Notes: a model not told the origin generated them from the sequence alone. 64,000 nt of DNA from Paraburkholderia ginsengisoli NBRC 100965 (GCF_000739735.1 NZ_BBJF01000011.1:269602-333601), one strand, 5' to 3'. Shown: positions 25,630 to 35,766, numbered from the stretch's first letter. Numbers and translations: made by a program.

Positions 25630-27771
25630 ATGTCAGCACCCGCCACCGAACTCTCCGTAGGCGCGCCGTCCGGCCGTCGCCAGATTCTCGTCACGTCGGC
25701 CCTTCCGTATGCGAACGGGCAAATCCATATCGGCCACCTGGTCGAATATATCCAGACGGACATCTGGGTCCGGACGCTGCGAATGCACGGGCACGAGGTC
25801 TACTACGTGGGCGCCGACGACACGCACGGCACGCCGGTCATGCTGCGCGCGGAGAAAGAAGGGCTCACGCCGAAGCAGCTGATCGAGCGCGTCTGGCAGG
25901 AACACAAACGCGACTTCGACAGCTTCGGCATCTCGTTCGACAACTACTACTCGACCGATTCCGAAGAGAACCGCGTTCTCAGCGAAAACGTCTATCTGGC
26001 GCTCAAGGAAGCGGGCCTGATCGACGCGCGCGACATCGAACAGGCGTACGACCCGGTCAAGGAAATGTTCCTGCCGGACCGTTTCATCAAGGGCGAATGC
26101 CCGAAATGCGGCGCGAAAGACCAGTACGGCGACAGCTGCGAAGTCTGCGGCTCGACTTACCAGCCCACCGAACTCGTCAATCCGTACTCGGTCGTCTCGG
26201 GCGCCACGCCGATCCGCAAGACGTCGACGCACTACTTCTTCCGCCTGTCCGACCCGCGCTGCGAGAATTTCCTGCGCGCATGGGTGGGCGGTCTGGCGCA
26301 GCCGGAAGCCACCAACAAGATGCGCGAGTGGCTCGGCGACGCCGGCGAAGCCAAGCTCGCCGACTGGGACATCTCGCGCGACGCGCCCTACTTCGGCTTC
26401 GAAATCCCGGGCGCGCCGGGCAAGTATTTCTACGTGTGGCTGGACGCGCCGGTTGGCTACTACGCGAGCTTCAAGAACCTCGCCGAAAAGCGCGGCCTCG
26501 ACTTCGACGCGTGGGTGCGCAAAGGCTCGAAGGCCGAGCAGTACCACTTCATCGGCAAAGACATTCTGTATTTCCACACCCTGTTCTGGCCGGCCATGCT
26601 GGAGTTCTCGGGCCACCGTACGCCGACCAACGTGTTCGCGCACGGCTTCCTGACCGTCGACGGCGCGAAGATGTCGAAGTCGCGCGGCACCTTCATCACC
26701 GCGCAAAGCGTGATCGACACGGGCCTGAATCCGGAATGGCTGCGCTACTACTTCGCGGCCAAGCTGAACAGCACGATGGAAGACCTCGACCTGAACCTCG
26801 ACGACTTCCAGGCGCGCGTGAACAGCGATCTGGTCGGCAAGTACGTGAACATCGCGAGCCGCGCGGCCGGCTTCCTGATCAAGCGCTTCGACGGTCGCGT
26901 GCAGGACAGCGCGATGCAGCACCCGCTGCTCGCCACGCTGCGCGCCGCCGTGCCGCAGATCGCCGCGAACTACGAAGCGCGCGAGTACAACCGCGCGCTG
27001 CGTCAGACCATGGAACTGGCCGACGCGGTCAACGCCTACGTCGACACCGCCAAGCCGTGGGATCAGGCGAAAGACCCGGCGAACGCGGTCGCGCTGCATG
27101 AAACCTGCAGCGTCAGCATCGAGGCGTTCCGCCTGTTGTCGCTCGCGCTGAAGCCGGTGCTGCCGAAGCTCGCCGAAGCGGTCGAAGCCTTCCTCGGCAT
27201 CGAGCCGCTGGTGTGGGCCGACGCCAACGTGCCGCTGAGTTCCGCGCGCCCGATCAATGCGTACAAGCATCTGATGACGCGCGTCGATCCGAAGCAGATC
27301 GAAGCGTTGCTCGCGGCCAATCGCGACTCGCTGCAAGCGACGCCAGAAGCCGCGGCATCGGCCGACGCGAAGGGCAAGTCGAAGGCCAAAGCCGAAGCGA
27401 AAGCCGCCGCGAGTAGCGACGAAACGCCCGGCGTGATCTCGATCGACGACTTCGCGAAGATCGACCTCCGCATCGCGAAGATCGTCGACTGCAAGGCGGT
27501 GGAAGGCTCGGACAAGCTGCTGCAACTCACGCTCGACGTCGGCGAGGAGAAAACGCGCAACGTGTTCTCCGGCATCAAGTCGGCCTATCAGCCGGAGCAG
27601 CTGGTCGGCAAGCTGACCGTGATGGTCGCGAACCTCGCGCCGCGCAAGATGAAGTTCGGCCTGTCCGAAGGGATGGTGCTGGCGGCATCGGCAACGGACG
27701 AGAAAGCCGAACCGGGCCTGTATGTGCTCGAACCGGATAGCGGCGCGAAGCCGGGCATGCGCGTGAAGTAA
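25630..27771 (+). CDS. metG: Methionyl-tRNA synthetase
   Basis: 713 aa. Class I synthetase with HIGH signature in PYANGQIHIGHLVEYIQ. A zinc knuckle of the four-cysteine type begins CPKCGAKDQYGDSCEVCGS near residue 157. KMSKS is at about 347 (AKMSKSRGTFI), followed by a helical anticodon-binding domain. The C-terminal 110 residues after an alanine/lysine-rich linker are the EMAP/Trbp111-like tRNA-binding and dimerisation domain (IDDFAKIDLRIAKIVDCKAV to LPEP-like LYVLEPDSGAKPGMRVK). No strong Shine-Dalgarno precedes ATG 25630, which I keep because it gives the family N-terminus. The gene ends at a bidirectional terminator facing tamB. Confidence 0.97.
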   Translation: MSAPATELSVGAPSGRRQILVTSALPYANGQIHIGHLVEYIQTDIWVRTLRMHGHEVYYVGADDTHGTPVMLRAEKEGLTPKQLIERVWQEHKRDFDSFGISFDNYYSTDSEENRVLSENVYLALKEAGLIDARDIEQAYDPVKEMFLPDRFIKGECPKCGAKDQYGDSCEVCGSTYQPTELVNPYSVVSGATPIRKTSTHYFFRLSDPRCENFLRAWVGGLAQPEATNKMREWLGDAGEAKLADWDISRDAPYFGFEIPGAPGKYFYVWLDAPVGYYASFKNLAEKRGLDFDAWVRKGSKAEQYHFIGKDILYFHTLFWPAMLEFSGHRTPTNVFAHGFLTVDGAKMSKSRGTFITAQSVIDTGLNPEWLRYYFAAKLNSTMEDLDLNLDDFQARVNSDLVGKYVNIASRAAGFLIKRFDGRVQDSAMQHPLLATLRAAVPQIAANYEAREYNRALRQTMELADAVNAYVDTAKPWDQAKDPANAVALHETCSVSIEAFRLLSLALKPVLPKLAEAVEAFLGIEPLVWADANVPLSSARPINAYKHLMTRVDPKQIEALLAANRDSLQATPEAAASADAKGKSKAKAEAKAAASSDETPGVISIDDFAKIDLRIAKIVDCKAVEGSDKLLQLTLDVGEEKTRNVFSGIKSAYQPEQLVGKLTVMVANLAPRKMKFGLSEGMVLAASATDEKAEPGLYVLEPDSGAKPGMRVK

Positions 27772-27817
27772 GCGCGCGGGGTCGCTCGCGGCATTCCGCG
27801 CGGCGACGCTCCGGATG

Positions 27818-27857
27818 AAAAAACGGCACGCATGCCAGATGTGTGCCGTTTTTTTTT
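27818..27857. terminator. Bidirectional terminator between metG and tamB
   Basis: AAAAAACGGCAC and GTGCCGTTTTTTTTT form a stem with A-run and T-run on both sides. It is placed between two converging genes, so it can serve either direction. Confidence 0.88.
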
Positions 27858-27912
27858 GCGCTTTACCGGATGGCGATGCGAGCGAGCGTATCCGGCGGTA
27901 TCACCAAAGACA

Positions 27913-30900
27913 TCACCACAGCGACTTGAACCGGTCGAAGCGCCGCGTGTACAGCACGTCGGCCCCGTAGAACGTGCCGCCGTACGCCACCACCGACCAG
28001 TAGCGCGTCAGGTTGATAGTCGCTTTGATCGCATTGCTCGCCGATTGCAGCCCTTGCTCGTAGCCGATCACGAGCCACTCGTTGATCGCCTTCGACACCA
28101 TCACCACCTGCGGATCGGTCAGCCCGACATCGCTTCGGCCGATCGAAAACTCGTCTAGTCCGACCGTCTCCGCGATCCGCTTGCCGGTCGTGCTGCCGAG
28201 CAGCGCGAGCGCCGTCGTCATCGTGCTTTGCTGGCCGAGGTTGTTGCCCTGATCGGTGCCGTGGCCGAACAGCAGCCACGAGAGCTTTTCGTTATCCGGC
28301 ACGCTCGGCTCCGAGACCAGCCGCGCCACGGGCAACTGCGCGGTGCCCGTCACCTGTACGCCCGCCTCGACCTGCTGATTGCGGCGCATTGCCAGAATGT
28401 TGATGCCGGGATTCGTCACCGGACCATTGAACGTGAAGAAGCCGTTCTCGATGGTCAGCTTGCGGCCAAAGGCGGTGTAGGTCGAACCCTGCGTGACGCG
28501 CACGTTGCCGACCGCGCGCAGCGGCATGTTCGGCGCGCTCATCGCGGTGATCGTGCCGGTCAGGCCGAGATCGGCGCCCTGTGCGCGGAAGCGGAAGTTA
28601 TCGCCCAGACTGATGTCGATATTGGCGCGCGGCGCGAACGGGCCGATCGGCTCGGTGCCGCCCGCCACCGGCCGTGGCCGCCCGCCCGACGTGGTGCCAT
28701 CCGGACGCACGATCACGACGTCGTCGCCGAGTCGCGGCGCGGCCTGCTCCGGCAGATCGAACAGCGCGTGATCGACGACGAACTTGCCGTTGATCGCCAT
28801 GCCGCGTTGCGCGCCGCCGTTGGCGATGCTCGCGCTGCCCGACAGCGACAGATTGCGATCCGGCGACGCGAACAGTTCGAGCTTGTCCGCGACGATGCTC
28901 GCGGTCAGATCCGGCTCCGCACCGTCCAGACGCACGCGGCCGGTGGCGCGCAGCGTGCCGCTCGCGCCGCGGAACTCGACCTGCTGAAAGTCCACCAGAT
29001 TCTGCGACAGCGCGATGCGCACCACGCCGTCCTTCAACTGCACGCCCTGGCTGACGACCGTCGCGGACAGGCCATCGCCGACCAGCGCGCCGGTCAGGTT
29101 CGGTTTGGCCACCGTGCCGCCGAGCGCGAGCTTCAGCGCGAGATGCCCGTCGAGCAGATAGCTCGGACCAAGCAGGCCGCCAGTCGTTTTGAGCGACGGC
29201 ACGTTCGCGTTCACGTTGCCGGACAGCGTGCCTTCCGGGTTGAAGGTCAGCAGGCCGTTGCGCATCACCAGCGTGGTGTGCGCGTCGGCGTCGATCACGC
29301 CGAGCCGGCTCGCCTGCGCATGCAGCGTCGCGTTCAGGCGGTTGCCGCCGGTGAATTCGGCGCGCGCGCTGATATCGGTAATCCCCGTCGACGCGAGCCC
29401 ACGGCCGATTTCGACCGTCACGTCGCCGCTGCGCCGCCGCAGCTGGATGTGGCCGCTCGCGGTGGCGCCGAGCGAGAAGTCCCAGTCGCCGTCGAACACC
29501 AGATCGGTCCGGACCGGCGGCGGCTCGCCGGTGATTTCGTGGCGCAGCTCCTGCAAACGCGTGAGCGAAATATCGGTCAGGCTGCCCGCTGACTGGATCT
29601 TGCCGTGATCGAACGCGAACGATTTCAGGCTCAGCACCGAGCCTTCGAGCGTCAGCCGCGTCGCGCCAAGCGTGAGGCGGCTCGGCGCCGCGCTCACCGC
29701 GAGCGGCGATTCGAGATTCAACGCAGGCGTGCCACGGTTCTGCAGACGCGTCACGGTGCCGTCCCAACGCGTGCCGTCGCGCGCTTCGGTCAGCTTGCCG
29801 TTGGCCGCGAGCGTCAGATCGAGTGGACGGTCCTGCAGCTTGCCGGTGGCCGCGGCTTCGAGCGTGTGATGCGCGCGCGTGCCGGACAGGCGCGCGGTGA
29901 GCGTGGCGAGATCGACGCCGCCCGCGCTCAGATTGCGCGCGTCGGTACTGAAGGCGAGCGCGCCGTTCGCGCCGTCGCGCAGTTCGGCGTGCCCTTCCGC
30001 ATGGCCCACGCGATTGCTGCCGAACACGACGCTGTCGGCCTTGTAGTTCAGTACCACGTTCGGGTGCGCGAACGAACCGGTGACGTCGCCGTCGGCGGCG
30101 ATCAGGCCGGCGAGGCCGAAACCCAGCCGCTCGAGCTGCGGCGCGTCGACACGGAACCGCAGCCGGTCGCCGCTCGCACCGAAGCTGCCTTGCAAGTCGA
30201 CCTGATTGCCCGCCACCGAAAGATTCGCGCGGCTCGGCAGAATCCGCGAGCCGGCCAGCTGGATCGTGCCGCCGCCGGTCAGCGGCAGGTTGTCGTAGAC
30301 GCTCGGGCCCAGCTTGAATTCGGCCTTGGTGGTGAACACCGGGCCCAGCATGCCGGCCGCGGTCAGCGTGCCGTTCACGCGCGCTTCGATCTTGCGCGCG
30401 GGAGGCGCGTTGCGGGGTGGCGCGGGCGTTCTGCGTTCGATCACCTCGGTTTGCACCGCGGCTTTGGCGGTGTTCTTCGCGATCGCGGCTGCCTGGTCGC
30501 CGGGCGCCGCGCTCTTTGCGCCGGCAGTGCTGCCGGCTTGCGCCACGGCCTGCGCAGCCGGCGCGGTGCGCGTGCGCGTGCGTTGGGCGCCGCTCGCGGC
30601 GTGCGCGGGCGCCGGCCCGGTGGCAGGCGTGCGCGACGGCATCTGCGACGCCAGCGTCAGCGGATCAAAATCGGTCAGTTGCGCTTTGAGGTTGTAGGTG
30701 GAGTTCGCGTCGTGCTTGAGTGCGCCGGACAGGTCGATGCGACCGCGCCCCGACGTGATGCGCACGTCGTTGAAGCTCATCCGGGCGGGATCGAACGTGA
30801 CCTTGCCTTGCGCGCGCAGCGCCGCGCGCGGGTCGGCGAGATCGAGCGTCACGCTCTGGATGTCGTCGTTCAGACGGATGCCGATGGTGCCGGCCAGTTG

Positions 30901-32373
30901 CGTCGGCCGCACTGTCGCTTGCAGCGCGTTCAGGTCGAGTCCGGCGACGCGCAGATCGAACTGCCCGCGCCGCCCGGTCAACGCGCCGCCGCCGGTGATT
31001 GTCGCGTTCCGGACGATCCGCACGTTCAGGTTCGAAATGCGTTGCGCCTGGGCATCGAGCCGCACGTCGGCGTTGGCGTCGATCAGCGGCAGCAGGTTCT
31101 GGTCGATCGCGCCGGGTTTGGCATTCACGATCGACACATGTCCGCCGACCGTGAAGTTGGCTGCACTGGCTGGCGCCCCGTCGTGCTTGCCGTGGCCGGC
31201 GGCGTTGTTCGCAGTGGCACTGCCGTTGGGAGCGACAGCGCTGGCCGGATGACGTGTGCCCGCCTGTGCCGCTGCGCCGCTGGCTGCACCCGCCGCCGCA
31301 CCGCTAGCGGCATCCGTCTTGCCATTCGCACGGCTCGCGACCGTCGCGCTCACGGCACTCGCCGCAACGACGCCGCTCTCGCCCGGCGCAACTTCGCCTG
31401 CCCCTTCCTGCCCCACCGGCTGCAACTCCGCGCGCACTGCGAGATCGGCCAGCGGCGCACCGGGCGCGAAGGCTTGCGGATTGATGTGGTCGAAGCTCAG
31501 CGTCGCGCGTTGCAAAGGCACGGCGGCGAACGGCGTGGCCTCGACCCGCGCATGGCCGGCGAGCTTCATCCCGGTCGCATCAAGTTCGGCGACGAGCTGT
31601 TCGAGCGTCCCGCTCAGATGGCCGCCCACGGCCACCGCCTCGTTATTGACCTTGCCCGAATAGCCGACGTCGCCGGCAAGCGGAAACGGCCGCACGCCGT
31701 CGAGCTTCGCCGACGCCGTCACCGCGCCGAACGGCGTATCGAGCCGCTCGACCGCGGCCTCGTGATGGCGTCCGTCGCTGCGGCCGTGAAAAGCGAAGTG
31801 CGACAGCTCGGTGGTCGACGCGCCTTGATGCAGCAGCAGCCTGTCGACCTGCACGTCGCGGATGTCGAGTTGCATCGGCAAACGCAAGTCCTGCGGCAGC
31901 TTCAACGGTTCGCTGCTGGTCGACGACGAGGAGCCGATGCGCGCGTCGATCGTGCCGACGTGCAGATAGTCGATCGTGAAGCGCCACGGTTCGCGCGCGA
32001 GCGCCCAGCGGCCCGCCGCGCGATCGATCTGGATATCGGTGCCGCTGCCGTCGAGACTGCGCCAACGCACCTCGCGCAGCTGCACGCCGTGCGCGAGCGT
32101 GCCGCCCTCCAGCGTGCCGCCGAGCTTGCCGCCCAACAGCCGGACCGCCGCCTGCCACGCATACGCGGTACCGCGCTCGGTGGTCAGCGCGCCGTACAAC
32201 AGGCCGATCGCCAGCGCGAGCAGCAACACCAGCACGAGTACCGTCGAGACGAGCGTTTTCAGCAGCACGCGACCCAGCCGGTGCTTGCGCGGCGGCGGTT
32301 CCGGCGGCTGCTGTCCGGGCGGCGTGGCGCCGGGCGGCTGCGCGGAAGACGGGTCGGCGGCGTCGTTGGTCAT
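27913..32373 (-). CDS. tamB: TamB/YtfN-like inner-membrane protein (translocation and assembly module)
   Basis: 1486 aa. After a proline-rich cytoplasmic N-terminus, one hydrophobic anchor (LVLVLLLALAIGLLYGALTT) is followed by a very long beta-rich periplasmic domain and a C-terminal TamB (DUF490) domain ending FYGADVLYTRRFDRFKSLW. TamB spans the periplasm and, with TamA or as an AsmA-like bridge, helps insert outer-membrane proteins or move phospholipids outward. An alanine-rich low-complexity insertion lies around residues 345-410, and another near 585-660. They interrupt the beta repeat pattern and are probably disordered. The gene starts 28 bases after tamA, in one operon. Confidence 0.92.
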   Translation of the reverse strand: MTNDAADPSSAQPPGATPPGQQPPEPPPRKHRLGRVLLKTLVSTVLVLVLLLALAIGLLYGALTTERGTAYAWQAAVRLLGGKLGGTLEGGTLAHGVQLREVRWRSLDGSGTDIQIDRAAGRWALAREPWRFTIDYLHVGTIDARIGSSSSTSSEPLKLPQDLRLPMQLDIRDVQVDRLLLHQGASTTELSHFAFHGRSDGRHHEAAVERLDTPFGAVTASAKLDGVRPFPLAGDVGYSGKVNNEAVAVGGHLSGTLEQLVAELDATGMKLAGHARVEATPFAAVPLQRATLSFDHINPQAFAPGAPLADLAVRAELQPVGQEGAGEVAPGESGVVAASAVSATVASRANGKTDAASGAAAGAASGAAAQAGTRHPASAVAPNGSATANNAAGHGKHDGAPASAANFTVGGHVSIVNAKPGAIDQNLLPLIDANADVRLDAQAQRISNLNVRIVRNATITGGGALTGRRGQFDLRVAGLDLNALQATVRPTQLAGTIGIRLNDDIQSVTLDLADPRAALRAQGKVTFDPARMSFNDVRITSGRGRIDLSGALKHDANSTYNLKAQLTDFDPLTLASQMPSRTPATGPAPAHAASGAQRTRTRTAPAAQAVAQAGSTAGAKSAAPGDQAAAIAKNTAKAAVQTEVIERRTPAPPRNAPPARKIEARVNGTLTAAGMLGPVFTTKAEFKLGPSVYDNLPLTGGGTIQLAGSRILPSRANLSVAGNQVDLQGSFGASGDRLRFRVDAPQLERLGFGLAGLIAADGDVTGSFAHPNVVLNYKADSVVFGSNRVGHAEGHAELRDGANGALAFSTDARNLSAGGVDLATLTARLSGTRAHHTLEAAATGKLQDRPLDLTLAANGKLTEARDGTRWDGTVTRLQNRGTPALNLESPLAVSAAPSRLTLGATRLTLEGSVLSLKSFAFDHGKIQSAGSLTDISLTRLQELRHEITGEPPPVRTDLVFDGDWDFSLGATASGHIQLRRRSGDVTVEIGRGLASTGITDISARAEFTGGNRLNATLHAQASRLGVIDADAHTTLVMRNGLLTFNPEGTLSGNVNANVPSLKTTGGLLGPSYLLDGHLALKLALGGTVAKPNLTGALVGDGLSATVVSQGVQLKDGVVRIALSQNLVDFQQVEFRGASGTLRATGRVRLDGAEPDLTASIVADKLELFASPDRNLSLSGSASIANGGAQRGMAINGKFVVDHALFDLPEQAAPRLGDDVVIVRPDGTTSGGRPRPVAGGTEPIGPFAPRANIDISLGDNFRFRAQGADLGLTGTITAMSAPNMPLRAVGNVRVTQGSTYTAFGRKLTIENGFFTFNGPVTNPGINILAMRRNQQVEAGVQVTGTAQLPVARLVSEPSVPDNEKLSWLLFGHGTDQGNNLGQQSTMTTALALLGSTTGKRIAETVGLDEFSIGRSDVGLTDPQVVMVSKAINEWLVIGYEQGLQSASNAIKATINLTRYWSVVAYGGTFYGADVLYTRRFDRFKSLW

Positions 32374-32401
32374 GCGCGAATCATGTGAAGGCAGGTTGTC
32401 A

Positions 32402-34255
32402 TCAGAAGGCGATGCCCAGCGTCAGATAAGGCCGCACGCGGCTGTCGCGGATGCCATAAGCGATATCGACGTTCACCGGACCGACCGGGCTGCGCCAGCG
32501 CGCCCCGATGCCGACGCCCGGATAAAAGACCTTTTCGCCCCAGGTGTCAGTGGCGGTGCCGATGTCGAAGAACGCGGCCGCGCCCCAATCGTGCGAGAAC
32601 CAGTGCTGGTATTCGGCGGCGCCCGTTACGAGATATTTGGTCGGCAGCACCGACCCGGCGACGTTGTTGCCGATGCTCTGGAAGCTGTAGCCGCGCACCG
32701 AGTTCGAGCCGCCCGCGCGGAACAGCAACGACGCCGGAATGCCGCTCGATGGGCCGCTCGTGAACACGCCGCCGAGCTCGGCGCGGATCAGCACGATGTC
32801 GTCCCGGCCGATCGGCAGGTATTGCTGGCCGCGCGCGTAACCGCGGACGAAAGTCTGGTCGGTCAGTACGCCCTTGATCGCGAAGCCCGCCTCGACGTGG
32901 ATCAGGTTGCCCTTGCGCGGGAACAGCGGGTCGTCGGTGTCGCGGCGGGTCCATGACCACGCGGGCACCAGCGCGCGGGCCGTGGTCGGCGGGGCCGAGT
33001 TCTGGTCGAGCCGGTCCTGGTAGTACAGCAGCGAGTAGTTGTAGTCGAGGAACTGCGAGGTGCGCGAACGCTGCACGCCGCCGCGAATACTGTAGATGCG
33101 TGTGTCGGAAACGTCGGTGGTCGTGTAGGACGCCAGCACGCTATTGGTCCACGCGCGCGGCCCCGGCGGCATCGACAGCATGATTTGTCCGTACTGCTGG
33201 GTCTTGTCCGCGCGTCCTTCGACGGTGAACGGCCATGCCTTGCCGAACGTGTTCAGATACGTGTAAGAGCCCTGCACCAGCGGGCCGTTGTCGGTCGAAT
33301 AGCCGACCCCGCCGCGGAAGCCGTGGAACGGAAACTCCGAGACCTTCACGTGAACCGGCGTGTCGAGCGGCTTGGTCGGATCGTTGTCGAGATCGATCGC
33401 GACGCTCGCGAAGTACGGGGTGTTCTGCAACTGCCGCTGCAATTCGGCGACGCGCCGGGTGTCGTAGATGTCGCCGGGCGAAATCGGGTTGACGTTGTGG
33501 ACGATCCGTTCCGGATAACGCCGCGTGCCCGATACATCGATCTCGCCCATCGTGAAGGTCGGCCCGCTGTCGTAGGTGACCGACAGTTTCGCCTCATGCG
33601 TGCGCGGATCGACGAGCGCCTCGGAGTGATAGATCTTCGCGGCCAGATAGCGGCGCGATTGCAGGACCCGCAGCGACGCGTTCTTCGCGTCGTCCCAGCC
33701 GTCCTGCGAGAACGGCTGGCCCTCCTGCAACGAAAACGCGAAGCGCGTGGCGTTTTCCTGGGCGGGGTCTTCGGTGAGCACCGCGCCTTGAAACGTCAGC
33801 GACACCGACTTGACGATGGTCTGCGGCCCCGGATCGACGCTCACCGTGACGCGCCGCGTGTTGTCGACGGTACGCACATCGGTGCGCACGACCGGTGTGA
33901 AATAGCCCTGCGTCGCGGCCAGATCGCGCACCTGCTGCGGCGTGGCGGTAATCAGGAAGGCGAACTGGTCGTCGCTGACGTCGGGGCGTTTGGCGAAGCG
34001 GGCAATATCCAGATGCTGTTCGAGCAGTTTGCGCAGCGAACGCGGCGTGGCCACGACGTCGACCTTGTAGCTCGCCGACGCGCGCGCGGCGTGTGCGTCG
34101 CCGGCCGCCAGCGTCAGCAGAACGATGCCGAAGGCCAGCCACGCGTGCAGCCAGCACAGCACGGGCGCCAGACGCCCGCGCTCCAGGCCGGCCTTGCCGC
34201 GCGGCAGACGCGGCGTGTCGATCGCACATCCCGCCAAACAGGACCTCCCAGCCAT
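32402..34255 (-). CDS. tamA: TamA-like outer-membrane beta-barrel assembly protein
   Basis: About 617 aa. A signal region (WLHAWLAFGIVLLTLAAGDAHA) is followed by POTRA domains (YKVDVVATPRSLRKLLEQHL; VSVDPGPQTIVKSVSLTFQG; TFTMGEIDVSGTRRYPERIV). An Omp85 barrel follows with RAGGSNSVRGYSFQSIG, the conserved loop-6 VRGY motif, and GIGARWRSPVGPVNVDIAYG near the end, closing with an aromatic LGIAF. It works with TamB in outer-membrane assembly. The start is uncertain: ATG 34255 gives a long charged N-terminus and lacks a ribosome site, whereas GGGAGG stands six bases before an in-frame TTG at codon 7. The frame runs open further upstream without protein-like content. Confidence 0.9.
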   Translation of the reverse strand: MAGRSCLAGCAIDTPRLPRGKAGLERGRLAPVLCWLHAWLAFGIVLLTLAAGDAHAARASASYKVDVVATPRSLRKLLEQHLDIARFAKRPDVSDDQFAFLITATPQQVRDLAATQGYFTPVVRTDVRTVDNTRRVTVSVDPGPQTIVKSVSLTFQGAVLTEDPAQENATRFAFSLQEGQPFSQDGWDDAKNASLRVLQSRRYLAAKIYHSEALVDPRTHEAKLSVTYDSGPTFTMGEIDVSGTRRYPERIVHNVNPISPGDIYDTRRVAELQRQLQNTPYFASVAIDLDNDPTKPLDTPVHVKVSEFPFHGFRGGVGYSTDNGPLVQGSYTYLNTFGKAWPFTVEGRADKTQQYGQIMLSMPPGPRAWTNSVLASYTTTDVSDTRIYSIRGGVQRSRTSQFLDYNYSLLYYQDRLDQNSAPPTTARALVPAWSWTRRDTDDPLFPRKGNLIHVEAGFAIKGVLTDQTFVRGYARGQQYLPIGRDDIVLIRAELGGVFTSGPSSGIPASLLFRAGGSNSVRGYSFQSIGNNVAGSVLPTKYLVTGAAEYQHWFSHDWGAAAFFDIGTATDTWGEKVFYPGVGIGARWRSPVGPVNVDIAYGIRDSRVRPYLTLGIAF

Positions 34256-34464
34256 GATGAATGAATTCTTCTGCCCGGCCGCGCGGCGGCGGCCGAGGCA
34301 TGCTATTTGACCACATCGGCGGGGGCCGCGAGATCCCAAAAAGCGCCTCTGTCGGCGTTTTTCGACCGCGCGCGGCGCATGCGGTAAAATTCGGGAACAA
34401 CGGCGCAGCGCCCCATGCTTTCTGCCGGGCAGCCGCCAAATCACCCACCCACGGACGTCGAGCC

Positions 34465-34650
34465 ATGTATCAATCGGACATCACCCAGTTCCTGAACCAG
34501 CTCAAGCAACAGAAGCCCAATCTGGAAGCCGAGCAGCGTCGCGGCCGCGCGCTGCTGTGGGACAAACAGCCGATCGATCTGGACGAACGCGCAGAGCAGA
34601 GAGCATCGCGCGTGGAACAGACGCCTTACTCGTACTATCAGAACTTCTAA
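34465..34650 (+). CDS. DUF3460 family small protein
   Basis: 61 aa, highly charged and without membrane segment or signal. It starts MYQSDITQFLNQLKQQKPNL and ends RVEQTPYSYYQNF, the recognisable DUF3460 pattern found in Burkholderiales, often near scpA and panC. Function is unknown. The ATG at 34465 is chosen by family length; the frame extends to 34261 without similarity. It lies 16 bases before scpA and is probably co-transcribed. An imperfect hairpin with T-run at 34338-34362 stands upstream, possibly separating it from the divergent tamA. Confidence 0.85.
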   Translation: MYQSDITQFLNQLKQQKPNLEAEQRRGRALLWDKQPIDLDERAEQRASRVEQTPYSYYQNF

Positions 34651-34666
34651 GCGCCCCGTCGCCCCG

Positions 34667-35542
34667 ATGACCCACGCCGACGAGGTACACGGCCCCGCGC
34701 CGGCCCCCGCCGACGCGGCGCTGTCCGCGCCCGCCACCGATTCGACGCCCGACACCGTCGACGGTATCGCGTTCGCCCGGCTGTACGGCGAGCCGCTCTT
34801 CAAGCTGCCGACCGACCTGTACATCCCGCCGGACGCGCTCGAAGTGTTTCTCGAAACGTTCGAGGGACCGCTGGATCTGTTGCTGTACCTGATCCGCAAG
34901 CAGAACTTCAACGTGCTCGACATCCCGATGGCGGACGTCACGGTGCAATACCTCGGGTACGTCGACCAGTTGCGCCAGACCAATCTCGAACTCGCGTCCG
35001 AATATCTGCTGATGGCCGCGATGCTGATCGAGATCAAGTCGCGCATGCTGCTGCCGGTCAGGAAGGCCGACAGCGGCGAGGAAGCCGAAGATCCCCGTGC
35101 GGAACTGGTGCGGCGCCTGCTCGAATACGAGCAGATGAAGCTCGCCGCGCAGCGCCTCGACCAGTTGCCGCAACTCGGGCGCGACTTCCTGCGCGCCGAG
35201 GTCTACATCGAGCAGAGCATCACGCCGCGCTTTCCGGACGTGAACAGCGAAGACCTGCGCGCCGCGTGGGCCGATGTGATCAAGCGCGCGAAGCTCGTCC
35301 AGCATCACAAGATTTCGCGCGAGGAACTGTCGGTGCGCGAGCATATGAGTTCGATCCTGCGGCAACTGCAGAACGCGCGCTTCGTCGAGTTCTCCGACCT
35401 GTTCGACACGACGAGAGGCGTGCCGGTCGTGGTGGTGAACTTCATCGCCGTGCTCGAACTGTGCCGCGAGTCGCTCGTCGAAATCACCCAGGCCGAGCCG
35501 TTCGCGCCGATCTATGTGCGGCTCGCCTATTTGCCGGCCTGA
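34667..35542 (+). CDS. scpA: Segregation and condensation protein A
   Basis: 291 aa kleisin of the Smc-ScpAB condensin. After an alanine-rich N-terminus of about 45 residues comes the typical VFLETFEGPLDLLLYLIRKQ, then DIPMADVTVQYLGYVDQL and EYLLMAAMLIEIKSRMLLPV, which contact the SMC neck. The C-terminal winged helix (REHMSSILRQLQNARFVEFS) contacts the SMC cap. No scpB is present in the window, which is common in this lineage, where it lies elsewhere. It follows DUF3460 and precedes panC by 224 bases. Confidence 0.94.
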   Translation: MTHADEVHGPAPAPADAALSAPATDSTPDTVDGIAFARLYGEPLFKLPTDLYIPPDALEVFLETFEGPLDLLLYLIRKQNFNVLDIPMADVTVQYLGYVDQLRQTNLELASEYLLMAAMLIEIKSRMLLPVRKADSGEEAEDPRAELVRRLLEYEQMKLAAQRLDQLPQLGRDFLRAEVYIEQSITPRFPDVNSEDLRAAWADVIKRAKLVQHHKISREELSVREHMSSILRQLQNARFVEFSDLFDTTRGVPVVVVNFIAVLELCRESLVEITQAEPFAPIYVRLAYLPA

Positions 35543-35766
35543 GGGCGTCGATGCCGCGCGCGCCGTGGACGCTTGCGCCGGCGCGGCAAGCAATGCTGCG
35601 TGGGAAGGCTTCGCGGGATTGCCTCGTTTCGGTGCGCCCGCCTCACAAATCCACTACAATCCCGCGCTTCAAACCCGTCATTGCTAATGAGACGGCGGCC
35701 CGCGCGATTCCCTGACGTCTTGCGCCAACCGAGTCGCGCGCCGCGCGAGGAACTCCCTGTCCGATC

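Noticed and set aside
29605..32388. Open frame of over 900 codons on the plus strand opposite tamB
   Set aside because: A shadow of tamB in GC-rich DNA: low-complexity Arg/Ala/Gly composition and no ribosome site or domain.
34338..34362. Hairpin with T-run upstream of DUF3460
   Set aside because: Stem is imperfect and it lies between two divergent starts, so a terminator role is doubtful; mentioned only in the gene entry.
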